A stretch of 64,000 bases of DNA from Nocardia transvalensis NBRC 15921. Its GTDB lineage: Bacteria > Actinomycetota > Actinomycetes > Mycobacteriales > Mycobacteriaceae. The notes under the pieces are model-generated. The model ran no database searches, was not told the DNA's origin, and worked only from the letters and a program-made list of their open reading frames with translations. The position numbers were made by a program, and so were the translations under genes. Positions 43,513-52,448 of the stretch are shown piece after piece (the first letter of the stretch is position 1; each line of letters opens with the position of its first letter). The stretch spans positions 62,001 to 126,000 of the forward strand of contig NZ_BAGL01000032.1 of assembly GCF_000308875.1 (NCBI RefSeq). Reading direction: 5' to 3'.

Positions 43513-45357
43513 ATGTGCGGAATCACGGGCTGCGTGTCGTTCGACGCGGACCTGACTCGTCAGCAGGCGATCCTCGACGCGATGACCGAGACCATGGCCT
43601 GTCGCGGGCCGGACGATCAGGGCGCCTTCGTGCGCACCCACGCTGCCCTCGGTCATCGTCGCCTGGCCATCATCGATCTGCCCGGCGGCACCCAGCCGAT
43701 GAGTATCAGCACGCCGGACGGCGATATCGGCCTGGTGTACTCCGGTGAGACCTACAACTTCCGCGAACTGCGCGAAACACTTGCGGCGCAGGGGCATACG
43801 TTCCGGACCGACAGCGACACCGAGGTCGTCCTGCACGGCTACCTGCAATGGGGCGAGAGCGTCGTCGATCACCTCAACGGCATGTACGCCTTCGCGATCT
43901 GGGATCAGCGCAGCGAGAAGCTGGTGATGGTCCGCGACCGCATGGGCATCAAGCCGTTCTACTACTACCCGACCCCCGACGGCGTGCTGTTCGGGTCCGA
44001 GCCGAAGGCCATTCTGGCCAATCCGTCGGTGCCCAAGGCTGTCGACGCCGACGGTCTGCGCGAGATCTTCGCCTTCACCAAGGCGCCGCGCTGGTCGCTG
44101 TGGAAGGGTATGTACGAGGTACTGCCCGGCACGCTGATCACCGTGGACCGCAACGGGATTCGGGAGCGCACCTACTGGCGGCTGGACGCCGTCGAGCACA
44201 CCGACAGCCAGGACGACACCGTGGCGCGCGTGCGCGAGCTGCTGACCGATATCGTCGATCGGCAGCTGATCTCGGATGTGCCTCGCTGCGTGCTGCTGTC
44301 GGGCGGACTCGACTCCAGCGCCATCACCGGTCTGGCGGCCGCGCGCCTGGCCCGCGACGGTGAGCGCGTGCGCACCTTCTCGGTGGACTACGCCGATCAG
44401 GAGGAGAACTTCGTCCCGGACGAGATGCGCGACACCCCCGATTCGCCGTTCGTGCGCGAGGTCGCGGCGCTCGTCCGGTCGCAGCACGAGGACGTGGTGC
44501 TGAATCCGGCGCAGCTGTCGGATCTCTCGGTGCGCCGCGCCGTCATCACCGCCCGCGATATCCCGGCCGGGCTCGGTGATATGGACACGTCGCTGTACCT
44601 GCTGTTCAAGGCGATTCGGGCGCAGTCGACGGTGGCGCTGTCCGGTGAATCGGCCGACGAGGTGTTCGGCGGTTACCGGTGGTTCCACGACGAGGTCGTG
44701 CTGAAGGCGGATACGTTCCCGTGGCTGGCGTTCGACAACGCTCTCACCGGCGAGCGTCTGTGGCAGATCATCAATCCCGAACTGCGGCAACGGCTCCAGC
44801 TGGAGAACTATGTGGCCGACCAGTACGCGGCGGCCTGCGCCGAGGTCGAGCACCTCGACGGGGAGTCCGAGGTCGAGCATCGCATGCGCACGGTCTGCCA
44901 TCTGCACCTGACCCGGTTCGTGCGCAACCTGCTCGACCGTAAGGACCGCACATCCATGGCGGTGGGCCTGGAGGTGCGGGTGCCGTTCTGCGATCACCGG
45001 CTCGTTGAATACGTCTACAACACGCCCTGGTCGCTGAAGACCTTCGACGGGCGGGAGAAGAGCCTGCTGCGGCACGCGGCCGAACACGTTCTGCCTCGAT
45101 CGGTGGTGGAGCGGGTGAAGAGCCCGTACCCGTCCACGCAGGATCCGGGGTACGCGGCGAATCTGCAGCAGCTGGGCAAAGAGATGCTGACCGAACGTGA
45201 TTCGCAGCTGTGGGGTGTGATCGACCGCCCGTGGATGCAGCGGGCCGTGGAGCAGGACCCGGCACGGATGGAGGCGCACGTCCGCTCCGGCCTGGACCGC
45301 GCGATCGATCTGTACACGTGGCTCGATCTGTACAAGCCGGATCTGCAGCTGGGCTGA
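43513..45357 (+). CDS. asnB: glutamine-hydrolysing asparagine synthase
   Basis: 614 aa, ATG with GGAGGG at 43501-43506. The mature catalytic Cys2 is present (MCGITGCVSFD). The glutaminase domain has NFRELRETL and DTEVVLHGYLQWG. The synthetase domain has the ATP PP-loop CVLLSGGLDSSAITGLAA, and GESADEVFGGYRWF and DRTSMAVGLEVRVPFCDH. It converts aspartate to asparagine with glutamine nitrogen. The family also includes enzymes of antibiotic and lipid-modifying pathways, but nothing nearby points there. Confidence 0.93.
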   Translation: MCGITGCVSFDADLTRQQAILDAMTETMACRGPDDQGAFVRTHAALGHRRLAIIDLPGGTQPMSISTPDGDIGLVYSGETYNFRELRETLAAQGHTFRTDSDTEVVLHGYLQWGESVVDHLNGMYAFAIWDQRSEKLVMVRDRMGIKPFYYYPTPDGVLFGSEPKAILANPSVPKAVDADGLREIFAFTKAPRWSLWKGMYEVLPGTLITVDRNGIRERTYWRLDAVEHTDSQDDTVARVRELLTDIVDRQLISDVPRCVLLSGGLDSSAITGLAAARLARDGERVRTFSVDYADQEENFVPDEMRDTPDSPFVREVAALVRSQHEDVVLNPAQLSDLSVRRAVITARDIPAGLGDMDTSLYLLFKAIRAQSTVALSGESADEVFGGYRWFHDEVVLKADTFPWLAFDNALTGERLWQIINPELRQRLQLENYVADQYAAACAEVEHLDGESEVEHRMRTVCHLHLTRFVRNLLDRKDRTSMAVGLEVRVPFCDHRLVEYVYNTPWSLKTFDGREKSLLRHAAEHVLPRSVVERVKSPYPSTQDPGYAANLQQLGKEMLTERDSQLWGVIDRPWMQRAVEQDPARMEAHVRSGLDRAIDLYTWLDLYKPDLQLG

Positions 45358-45495
45358 AAGCTCCGTCGGATCTGTTGACGAAATGGCCGGGCCGGTCGAT
45401 AACCCCTATGGGACGGAGCTGCCCGAATCGCGTCCGCGGCGTGAATATTAGCGGTTGTTAAGTGGCCCGAAAGCGCCGCGCGCGACGATTCGCGC

Positions 45496-46197
45496 GTGCC
45501 GAGCCGACCCCGGGATGCCGACGACCATCCAGCCGCTTCGTCGCCGATCGCGGTCGGCGCCGTCTCCGACGATCCCTCGTGGGGTCCGCCCGAGGTGCGG
45601 GAACTGATCGAATTCGGCACCGCGCGGCTGACCCGGGATCCCGGCGCCGCCGAGGACGCGCTGCGGCGGGCGGTCGCGTCCGGCGGCGCGGTCCTCGCGG
45701 ACGACCAGATCGCCCGGCTGCGCTCGATGATCGTCACCGCCGTCTCCGGCCAGCCCGGCCACGACACCGAACTCGTCGCCGCGGCCCTCGCCGCCGCCGC
45801 CAGCTGGGAGCACCTGTCGGTCGCCGACTGCGCGCACCACACCCTGCTCGCCGCTCGCATCCACCGCCGCGCCGGTCGCCACCGCGAGGCCGCCGAACTG
45901 TACGGGCGCGCCCTCCGTCACCGGGAGCTGCCCTACCCGCCTCCCGAAGCCGCGATCCTGCACGAACAGTTCGGGCAGAGCTTGCAGGCCCTGCATCGAT
46001 ACCGCGATGCCGCAAGGGAATTCGCCATCGGCGCCCGGCTGGTGGCGAACGATCCCGGTTGTCGTGAACTGCACGCCGATTTGCTGTCCTCGGTAGCCGC
46101 CGCGGAAAACTCCGCCCGCCCGGCAGCGGTTCTGCGCCGCGCGCTTCGCGCATCCGTCCGGCAACTCCGCAGGCCGGGGACTTCGCGACTGCCGTAA
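45496..46197 (+). CDS. hypothetical TPR-like helical protein
   Basis: 233 aa, GTG start. The middle (HHTLLAARIHRRAGRHREAAELYGRALRHRELPYPPPEAAILHEQFGQSLQALHRYRDAAREFAIGA-type pattern, read in two TPR-like helices) suggests tetratricopeptide repeats and a scaffold role. The N-terminus is Asp/Pro-rich and the C-terminus Arg-rich. There is no enzymatic motif and no membrane segment. Codon use matches neighbours. It is not recognised as a named gene; the 138 nt after asnB suggest its own promoter. Confidence 0.7.
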   Translation: MPSRPRDADDHPAASSPIAVGAVSDDPSWGPPEVRELIEFGTARLTRDPGAAEDALRRAVASGGAVLADDQIARLRSMIVTAVSGQPGHDTELVAAALAAAASWEHLSVADCAHHTLLAARIHRRAGRHREAAELYGRALRHRELPYPPPEAAILHEQFGQSLQALHRYRDAAREFAIGARLVANDPGCRELHADLLSSVAAAENSARPAAVLRRALRASVRQLRRPGTSRLP

Positions 46198-46276
46198 GCC
46201 GCACGGCCACTTCGTAACCCGGCCCGGTCATCCTGCGATTCCGTTGGCGCGGTGATCATTCGGGTATCCGGTGGTT

Positions 46277-46588
46277 TCAAGCAGGATCGCGGGTGGCGGT
46301 GATGATGCTGCTCAGCACACCCGGATAGCGGCCCTCGATCTCGTCGGCGCGCAGTTCGTGCCGGCGATGGCTGCCCTCGGGAGTGACGCGGACGAGTCCG
46401 GCCTCGCGCAGCACCTTCAGGTGGTGGGACAGGGTGGACATGCTCACCGGAACGTCGAAACCGCCGCAGACCACGCCTCCGGCCTCGGCCAGTTGCCCGA
46501 TCACGCGGAGGCGAATCGGATCGGCGAGCGCGTTGAGGACGGTGGCCAGGTCGACCGAGTCGATCGTCGGGTGGTTCAGCGCTCGCAT
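46277..46588 (-). CDS. ArsR-family transcriptional regulator
   Basis: 103 aa. The winged HTH is clear: ALADPIRLRVIGQLAEAGGVVCGG, recognition helix SMSTLSHHLKVLREAGLVRVTPEG, then HELRADEIE. No complete ArsR metal-binding pair (CxC) is evident; the single Cys in VVCGG is unlikely to bind metal alone. It is divergent from an alpha/beta hydrolase with a perfect 9-bp inverted repeat between them. Confidence 0.9.
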   Translation of the reverse strand: MRALNHPTIDSVDLATVLNALADPIRLRVIGQLAEAGGVVCGGFDVPVSMSTLSHHLKVLREAGLVRVTPEGSHRRHELRADEIEGRYPGVLSSIITATRDPA

Positions 46589-46625
46589 GCCGCCAGGCTA
46601 ACAGGGATTCGAGACTTTGACATAG

Positions 46626-46651
46626 ATCGAAATCTGGGTGAGGATTTCGAT
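46626..46651. promoter_or_regulatory. candidate ArsR operator
   Basis: ATCGAAATC (46626-46634) and GATTTCGAT (46643-46651) form a perfect 9-bp inverted repeat with an 8-nt spacer, just upstream of the hydrolase ATG and in the region shared with the divergent arsR. ArsR operators are typically such spaced palindromes. Confidence 0.6.
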
Positions 46652-46683
46652 GGATGACGAAATCATGCGTGAGGAGTGGTGCG

Positions 46684-47379
46684 ATGACCGGGCTACATGT
46701 GCGGGAGTGGGGTCAGGGGGACCGGGTGGCGCTGCTGGTGCACGGACTGTCGGCGAGTTCGCGCTCGTGGTGGCAGGTCGGGCCCGCGCTGGCGGCGCGG
46801 GGTTATCGCGTCCTGGCGCCGGATCTCGCCGGTCACGGGGACAGCCCGCGCGGGCGATACAGCCGGGAGCGGTGGGCCGACGACCTGCTGTCGGTGGCGC
46901 CGGAGCGAGTCGAGCTGGCCATCGGGCACTCGCTCGGCGGTGTGCTGCTGGCCATGATCGTCGAGCGGCTGCGCCCGCAGCGCGCGGTCTACGAGGACCC
47001 GGCGTGGTATCCGGACAGCGCGGACGGGTACGGCGCGGTGCAACCGGCGATCAGGGCGATGAAGGACTGGGGCGCGGCGGAGATCCGGGCGGCGTCGCCG
47101 AGGTGGAGTGATGAGGCGGTACGGGTCCGGCTCGACGAACTGGCTCGCTGGGATCCCGACACCACGCGCATGGAGTACCTCGAAACCGCCTATGCCCCAG
47201 TGTTTCCCCTCGTTCCGTCGCTGGTTCTGCGGGCGGATCCGAGTGTGCTGATTCCCGATGATCGGGCCGAGGACTACCGGACGGCCGGTTTCGAGATTCG
47301 CAGCGTGCCGAAGACCGGCCACCATGTGCACGCCGACGATTTCGACGGGTTCATCACCGGACTGGACGGATGGTTGTGA
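46684..47379 (+). CDS. alpha/beta-fold hydrolase
   Basis: 231 aa from the ATG at 46684, eight bases after GAGGAG. The nucleophile elbow is [13 protein letters not shown], the oxyanion region [14 protein letters not shown], and the C-terminal His is within [14 protein letters not shown]. The triad is therefore complete, though the acid is uncertain (possibly in LRADPS). The substrate is unknown; esters or lactones are typical. Probably regulated by the divergent ArsR. Confidence 0.85.
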   Translation: MTGLHVREWGQGDRVALLVHGLSASSRSWWQVGPALAARGYRVLAPDLAGHGDSPRGRYSRERWADDLLSVAPERVELAIGHSLGGVLLAMIVERLRPQRAVYEDPAWYPDSADGYGAVQPAIRAMKDWGAAEIRAASPRWSDEAVRVRLDELARWDPDTTRMEYLETAYAPVFPLVPSLVLRADPSVLIPDDRAEDYRTAGFEIRSVPKTGHHVHADDFDGFITGLDGWL

Positions 47380-47440
47380 CGCCCGCCTACCCACGCCGGG
47401 TGACGGGCGGTCGCCGACTCGCCCAGTAAGCTCGGCATTC

Positions 47441-48082
47441 GTGCAAGAAACAGGTCGGCGCAAACTGGGTGTGATGGGTGGGACCTTCGATCCCGTCCAT
47501 CACGGGCATCTGGTTGCCGCCAGCGAGGTCGCGCATCGCTTCGACCTCGACGAAGTCATATTCGTACCGACGGGCCAGCCGTGGCAGAAGGCCGACAAAC
47601 AGGTCAGCCCGGCCGAGGACCGATATTTGATGACCGTCATCGCGACCGCGTCCAATCCGCGGTTCTCGGTCAGCCGGGCCGACGTCGATCGGGCCAAGGT
47701 CACCTACACCGTCGACACCCTGCGTGACCTGCAGTCCCAGCATCCCGACGCCGACCTGTACTTCATCACGGGTGCGGACGCGCTGGCCAGCATCCTCACG
47801 TGGCAGGATTGGGCGGAACTGTTCGAGCTGGCGAAATTCGTCGGGGTGAGCCGTCCGGGGTACGAACTGAACATCGACCACCTCGCCGAGCACCTGCGCG
47901 ATATGCCGGCCGACGCGGTCACCGTCATCGAGATCCCCGCCCTGGCGATCTCGTCGAGCGAATGCCGTCGCCGCGCCGCCGAAGGGCGGCCGGTGTGGTA
48001 TCTCGTCCCGGACGGGGTCGTGCAGTACATATCGAAGCGGCATTTGTACGTGCCGGGAGGGAACGGGAAGGTGGCCCAGTGA
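47441..48082 (+). CDS. nadD: nicotinate-nucleotide adenylyltransferase
   Basis: 213 aa from a GTG at 47441. The nucleotidyltransferase signature [18 protein letters not shown] and the C-terminal [21 protein letters not shown] are diagnostic. NadD converts nicotinate mononucleotide to deamido-NAD, a key NAD step. Its stop overlaps the rsfS start as GTGA. This begins the block conserved with M. tuberculosis Rv2421c onward. Confidence 0.95.
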   Translation: MQETGRRKLGVMGGTFDPVHHGHLVAASEVAHRFDLDEVIFVPTGQPWQKADKQVSPAEDRYLMTVIATASNPRFSVSRADVDRAKVTYTVDTLRDLQSQHPDADLYFITGADALASILTWQDWAELFELAKFVGVSRPGYELNIDHLAEHLRDMPADAVTVIEIPALAISSSECRRRAAEGRPVWYLVPDGVVQYISKRHLYVPGGNGKVAQ

Positions 48083-48474
48083 CAGCTACTGTCGAAGCGG
48101 TCGAGATGGCGCGGATCGCCGCGCGCGCGGCCGACGAGAAGCTGGCCTCCGACGTGGTGGTGCTCGACGTCTCCGATCAGTTGGTCATCACCGACTGTTT
48201 CGTGATCGCGTCCGCGCCGAACGAGCGGCAGGTCAACGCGATCGTCGACAACGTCGAGGAGCAACTGCGCCTGGCCGGGCACAAGCCGGTGCGGCGCGAG
48301 GGTACCCGCGAGGGGCGGTGGGTGCTGCTGGACTACGTCGAGGTCGTGGTGCACATCCAGCACGCCGACGAGCGCGATTTCTATGGCCTGGAACGGCTTT
48401 GGAAGGACTGCCCGCAGGTTCCGGTGGACGGGATCGGGGGTCCGCGCGACACCGACGCCGAGGCCGCCGAGTGA
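48079..48474 (+). CDS. rsfS: ribosome silencing factor RsfS
   Basis: 131 aa, GTG start overlapping nadD. Family pattern present: [34 protein letters not shown] (diagnostic TDCFVI) and [31 protein letters not shown]. RsfS binds ribosomal protein uL14 and blocks subunit joining when nutrients are low. Overlaps the next gene as GTGA. Confidence 0.96.
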   Translation: MTATVEAVEMARIAARAADEKLASDVVVLDVSDQLVITDCFVIASAPNERQVNAIVDNVEEQLRLAGHKPVRREGTREGRWVLLDYVEVVVHIQHADERDFYGLERLWKDCPQVPVDGIGGPRDTDAEAAE

Positions 48475-49172
48475 GCCTGGGATCCGCCCTGGACGACGTC
48501 GAGGACGCCAGGTACGACAAGCACGCCGGAGTACGCCGCCTGATCCTGCTGCGGCACGGTCAGACCGAATGGAACGCCTCCGATCGTATGCAGGGGCAGA
48601 CCGATACCGAGCTGAGCGAACTGGGCCGTCGTCAGGCCAAGGACGCCGCCCGGGAACTGGCCGGCCACGAGGCCATCGCCCTCATCTCCTCGGACCTGCG
48701 GCGGGCCTACGACACCGCGGTCGCGCTGGCGGACCACAGCGGCATCGACGTCGTGCTCGATCGGCGGCTGCGCGAGACCAGTCTCGGCGACTGGGAGGGC
48801 CTCACCCACATCGAGGTGGACGAGCAATATCCGGGCGCACGCCAGACCTGGCGGCTGAACGCCGACTTCACTCCGCCCGGCGGGGAGAGCAAACTCGAGG
48901 TTGGCGCGCGGGCGCTTCCGGTAGTGCGTGAGCTGTTCGCCGCGCGCACCGACTGGCCCGGTCGTACCATCATCCTCGTCGCGCACGGCGGGTTGATCGC
49001 GGCACTGACCGCTGCGCTGCTCGAGTTGCCCCAGAAGAACTGGCCCGTCCTCGGCGGGCTGGCCAATACGAGCTGGGTGCAACTGAGCAGCCACGGTCCG
49101 AGCATCGAGCAGCCCGGGTGGCGACTGGATGTGTGGAACGCGGCGGCAAAGGTAGCACCTGATGTCCTCTGA
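48471..49172 (+). CDS. gpgP: glucosyl-3-phosphoglycerate phosphatase (histidine phosphatase family)
   Basis: 233 aa, GTG start overlapping rsfS. The catalytic RHGQTEWN motif carries the phospho-His; the proton-donor Glu lies in RRLRETSLGDWEG, and the second His in LVAHGGLI. Identity as GpgP rests on position (nadD-rsfS-here-octT as in mycobacteria) as well as fold. It dephosphorylates glucosyl-3-phosphoglycerate early in methylglucose lipopolysaccharide synthesis. Its 3' end overlaps the next gene by 11 nt. Confidence 0.88.
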   Translation: MSLGSALDDVEDARYDKHAGVRRLILLRHGQTEWNASDRMQGQTDTELSELGRRQAKDAARELAGHEAIALISSDLRRAYDTAVALADHSGIDVVLDRRLRETSLGDWEGLTHIEVDEQYPGARQTWRLNADFTPPGGESKLEVGARALPVVRELFAARTDWPGRTIILVAHGGLIAALTAALLELPQKNWPVLGGLANTSWVQLSSHGPSIEQPGWRLDVWNAAAKVAPDVL

Positions 49173-50304
49173 AAAGTCCTCCGACGACCGGGACGAACCG
49201 GTCCGGCAGGTATCCGACGAACTGCTGCGCAAGGCGTCCGAGGGGCCCGTGCGGCGCCTACCGGACGCCCTGTTCGGCGGCCCGGCCCCCGAACCCGCTG
49301 AGCGGGAATCGGAGCCGGAGTTCGAGCGCGGCGGCGCCGTGCCCGACGAGTTGTTCCGCAGGGAATCCGATTCCCGCGTACGGCACCTCCCGGACGTCCT
49401 GTTCGGCGGCCCGGCCACCCCGCCGGAACCCGCTGCGCCGCAGGAGAGTGCGGCGGTCGAGGCCGGCGACGAGCAGGTGGCGGCGGAGACGGCCGAGGCC
49501 GCGGTCTCGGACGACGCGGAGAGCGCGGCGGCCGACGAAGGCGCGGCCTCCGACGAGACCGCGGTGGCAGAAGCGGCGAGCGCCTCCGAGACGGAGCCCG
49601 CTGAGACCTCGGAATCGGTTGTGTCGCAGGAGACTGCCGCCGACGAGACCGATGCCGCGACGACCGACACGGAGGTTCCTGCCGAGTCGGCTGCGCCCGA
49701 GACGGATGCGCCGGAAGCCGCGGCCTCCGGCGAGGCCGAAGCGGCGTCCACAGCGGAGGCTGCGACGGGCGGCGCGGAGACGGACGCGGACTTCGCTGAG
49801 CAGGCGACGGCATCCGATGAGTCGACAGCGGATGTTCCCACTGACGCGAATGTGGCCCCCGCTGCCCAGGAAAGTGCTTCCGTCGCGGGCGATCAGGCTG
49901 CGGAGGCCGAGGCGAAGGACTCCGAAACCGGTACCGCGGCTGATGCCGCAGTCGCCGAGCAGCCTGCGGCTGAGACGGTTGCGGCGCAAGACAGCGCGGA
50001 CGGGGTCAGCCCTGCCGAAGTGCCTTCGGAGAGCGTGGTTTCAGCGGACGCGGACGAGAGCGCCGGGGATAGGCAGCCGGACGCCACCGAGTCGGCAGCC
50101 TCTTCCGGCGAGACGGAGGCCGATGCTGTTTCCGCTGCCTCCGATGCGGCTGTGCCGGAGGATGCCCCCGTCGCCGAGCAGGCCGAGACCGTTCAGCCGG
50201 AGGCTCCGGCTGCGAGTTCCGCTCCGGCTACCGACGATTCCGGTTCCGGCGGCGGACGTTTCCGCCGTGCGGTGAAGCGCTTGTTCGGAGGACGTGCCAC
50301 GTGA
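49162..50304 (+). CDS. acidic Ala/Glu-rich low-complexity protein in the gpgP-octT junction
   Basis: 380 aa. The N-terminus has two copies of a short module, [13 protein letters not shown] and [13 protein letters not shown], each preceded by DEL-type acidic helices. Residues 110-360 are almost entirely Ala, Glu, Asp, Ser, Thr and Val. The last 17 residues are basic ([16 protein letters not shown]). There are no membrane segments or catalytic motifs. It is likely disordered. In M. tuberculosis no such gene lies between gpgP and octT. Overlaps both neighbours, so it is co-translated with them. Confidence 0.8.
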   Translation: MSSEKSSDDRDEPVRQVSDELLRKASEGPVRRLPDALFGGPAPEPAERESEPEFERGGAVPDELFRRESDSRVRHLPDVLFGGPATPPEPAAPQESAAVEAGDEQVAAETAEAAVSDDAESAAADEGAASDETAVAEAASASETEPAETSESVVSQETAADETDAATTDTEVPAESAAPETDAPEAAASGEAEAASTAEAATGGAETDADFAEQATASDESTADVPTDANVAPAAQESASVAGDQAAEAEAKDSETGTAADAAVAEQPAAETVAAQDSADGVSPAEVPSESVVSADADESAGDRQPDATESAASSGETEADAVSAASDAAVPEDAPVAEQAETVQPEAPAASSAPATDDSGSGGGRFRRAVKRLFGGRAT

Positions 50305-51557
50305 CCTCATCCGGCCCTGTCGACTCCGCTGCCGGCGGTCGGCCCACGACCGAGCCCGCTGCGGCCCCCACCGCATCGGCCGCCGGTCCGCGGACGTCGC
50401 CAGAGGCCGGAGCCGATCCGATAGGCACAGCCGAGTCGCCAGCCCCAGCGGAGTCGCCCGGCACGGCCGATTCGTCTGGCACGGCGGAGTTGTCCGGCGC
50501 GGCGGAGTTGCGCAGTGCGGCGGAGTTGCCTGGCACGGCCGATTCGTCTGGCACGGCGGAGTTGTCTGGCCCGGCGGAGTTGCGCAGTGCGGCGGAGTTG
50601 CCTGGCACGGCCGAGTCGCCCAGCGCGGAGTTGCCCGGCGCAGCGGAGTTGCCCGGCAAAGGGGAGTCGTCTGGCGCAGCGGAGTTGCCCGGCGCGGCCG
50701 AGTTGCCTGGCGCAGCGGAGTTGCCCGGCGCGGCCGAGTTGCCCGGCGCGGCCGAGTTGCCTGGTACAGCGGGGTCGCCCGGTGTAGGGGAGGCCGACGG
50801 CGTGGAGGGTGGGACGTTGGGGGCAGGCGGTAAGGCTCGGCCTGTTCTGCTGGTGGTTGCGGACTCGTTGGCCTACTTCGGGCCCAAGGGTGGGTTGCCC
50901 AGTGATGATCCTCGGATCTGGCCCAATCTTGTGGGGGCCGAGCTGGATTGGGATGTCGAGTTGATCGGGCGGATCGGCTGGACGTGTCGCGATGCTTACT
51001 GGGCGCTGATCGGGGACCCGCGGGTGTGGGCGGCGGTGCCGCGTGCGGGGGCGGTCGTCTTCGCCACCGGCGGTATGGATTCGCTGCCGTCGCCGCTGCC
51101 GACCGCGCTGCGCGAGCAGATCCGCTACCTCCGGCCGCCCACGCTGCGGCGGTGGGTGCGCAACGGCTACCAGTGGTTGCAGCCGCGGCTGTCGCATCTG
51201 GGCAGGCCGGTGGCGCTGCCGCCGAAGGTGAGCGTCGATTACCTGGAACAGTCGCGACATGCGCTGGCCCAGTTGCGCCCCGAGCTGCCGATGATCGGTG
51301 TCCTGCCGTCGGTGCACGACTGCGAGGCATACGGTCGCGTCCACGCCGGCCGCGAGCCCGCGGTCCGCGCGCTGCGCGAGTGGTCCGCGAAAACCGCTGT
51401 GCCCCTGGTGGATCTGGCCGATGCGGTACGCGACAACATCTTCTCCGGCGACGCCAATCCGGACGGCATCCACTGGGGCTGGGAAGGTCACACCGCCGTC
51501 GCCCGGGCCATGGTGAAGGTGCTGGCGGAAGTCCGTGCCCCCGAGGGCGGTTCATGA
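50301..51557 (+). CDS. octT: OctT: diglucosylglycerate octanoyltransferase with long repeat N-terminus
   Basis: 418 aa from a GTG overlapping the previous stop (GTGA). The conserved SGNH-like acyltransferase starts near residue 175 ([20 protein letters not shown], with the catalytic Ser in the DS motif) and ends with the Asp/His pair in [14 protein letters not shown]. By synteny with Rv2418c it octanoylates diglucosylglycerate in methylglucose lipopolysaccharide synthesis. Residues 42-160 are a hexapeptide array (GAAELP-like) absent from the mycobacterial protein as I recall it. A start after the array is possible but no ribosome site is seen there. Confidence 0.82.
   Translation: MTSSGPVDSAAGGRPTTEPAAAPTASAAGPRTSPEAGADPIGTAESPAPAESPGTADSSGTAELSGAAELRSAAELPGTADSSGTAELSGPAELRSAAELPGTAESPSAELPGAAELPGKGESSGAAELPGAAELPGAAELPGAAELPGAAELPGTAGSPGVGEADGVEGGTLGAGGKARPVLLVVADSLAYFGPKGGLPSDDPRIWPNLVGAELDWDVELIGRIGWTCRDAYWALIGDPRVWAAVPRAGAVVFATGGMDSLPSPLPTALREQIRYLRPPTLRRWVRNGYQWLQPRLSHLGRPVALPPKVSVDYLEQSRHALAQLRPELPMIGVLPSVHDCEAYGRVHAGREPAVRALREWSAKTAVPLVDLADAVRDNIFSGDANPDGIHWGWEGHTAVARAMVKVLAEVRAPEGGS
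50424..50780. repeat. 18-bp tandem array encoding hexapeptide repeats in octT
   Basis: About 20 units, nearly all 18 bp, encode [24 protein letters not shown] and GAAELP. A four-unit block (72 bp) is duplicated almost exactly. One unit is 15 bp, so the reading frame is kept throughout. Confidence 0.88.
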
Positions 51558-51598
51558 GCGGAAACCCCGCCTCGGTTCGGCGAGGGGGTGGATGACCG

Positions 51599-52441
51599 GT
51601 GGCCGTCGTCGTGGTGACCGACTCCGCCGCTGGCCTGCCCGCCGAACTCGTCGAGGAACTGGGCGTCGTCGTGGTGCCGCTGCACGTGCTTGTCGATGAT
51701 CGGGCGCTTCGCGAAGGGGTCGACGACGAGCCGATCGACTACGCGTCCTCGACGGTGACGACCTCGGCCGCCTCGCCGGGCGAGCTGTGCGCCGCCTACG
51801 AGCGGGCGCTGGCGCTCAGCGGCGGTGACGGTGTTGTGGCCGTTCATATTTCGCGTCAGCTGTCGGCGACCTGGGAGGCCGGCCGGCAGGCGATCCGCGA
51901 TATGGACGCCGCGGACAAGGTCCGGCTGGTCGACTCGCTCAGCGCCGGCCTCGGCACGGGCCTGCCGGTGCTGGCGGCGGCGCGGCGAGCCCGCGAGGGC
52001 GCCGCGCTGGAGGTCGTCTACGACGCGGCCGCGTCGGCGGCGGGCCGCGGCCGGGCGTTCATCGTGGTCAACCGCACAGAACAGCTTCGCCGTGGCGGCC
52101 GCCTGAGTTCCGCCGCCGCCTTCTTCGGCACCGAACTCGTCACCAAACCCATCCTGCAGATGGTCGACGGCCGACTCGAACTCCGCGAGAAGGCACGTAC
52201 CCGCTCCAAGGCCTTCGCGAAACTCGTCGCCGCCGCGGTGGACGCCGCGGGCGAGGACGGCGCCACCGTAGCCGTCCAGCACCTCGGCGCGTCCGACGCC
52301 GCCACCACCATCACCGCCCAGCTGACCGACCTCATCCCCGGCATCCGCGAATTGGTCACCGCGGAATTCGGCCCCACCCTCGCCGTCCACCTGGGTCCCG
52401 GCGCGGTAGGCGTCCTGGTGGTCCCCGGCGGCTGCGGCTGA
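51599..52441 (+). CDS. DegV-family fatty-acid-binding protein
   Basis: 280 aa, GTG start. The DegV signature is VVVVTDSAAGLPAELV, and the fatty-acid-contacting TSAASPGELCAAYERAL and HISRQLSATWEAG follow, then RFLVVNRTEQLRRGGRLS-type region (here FIVVNRTEQLRRGG). DegV proteins bind a fatty acid and can present it to FakA-type kinases. It ends 7 nt before the convergent KAP NTPase gene. Syntenic with Rv2417c. Confidence 0.93.
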   Translation: MAVVVVTDSAAGLPAELVEELGVVVVPLHVLVDDRALREGVDDEPIDYASSTVTTSAASPGELCAAYERALALSGGDGVVAVHISRQLSATWEAGRQAIRDMDAADKVRLVDSLSAGLGTGLPVLAAARRAREGAALEVVYDAAASAAGRGRAFIVVNRTEQLRRGGRLSSAAAFFGTELVTKPILQMVDGRLELREKARTRSKAFAKLVAAAVDAAGEDGATVAVQHLGASDAATTITAQLTDLIPGIRELVTAEFGPTLAVHLGPGAVGVLVVPGGCG

Positions 52442-52448
52442 ACCGGCG

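Noticed and set aside
43495..45279. 594-codon minus-strand frame opposite asnB
   Set aside because: asnB is complete with all catalytic motifs; the antisense frame has none.
48381..49841. Minus-strand Ser/Ala-rich frame across gpgP and the acidic gene
   Set aside because: Arises from complement of GCC/GAG-rich codons; no ribosome site.
50424..50780. Regular 18-bp repeats as possible CRISPR or recombination site
   Set aside because: Repeats are contiguous, in frame and encode hexapeptides.
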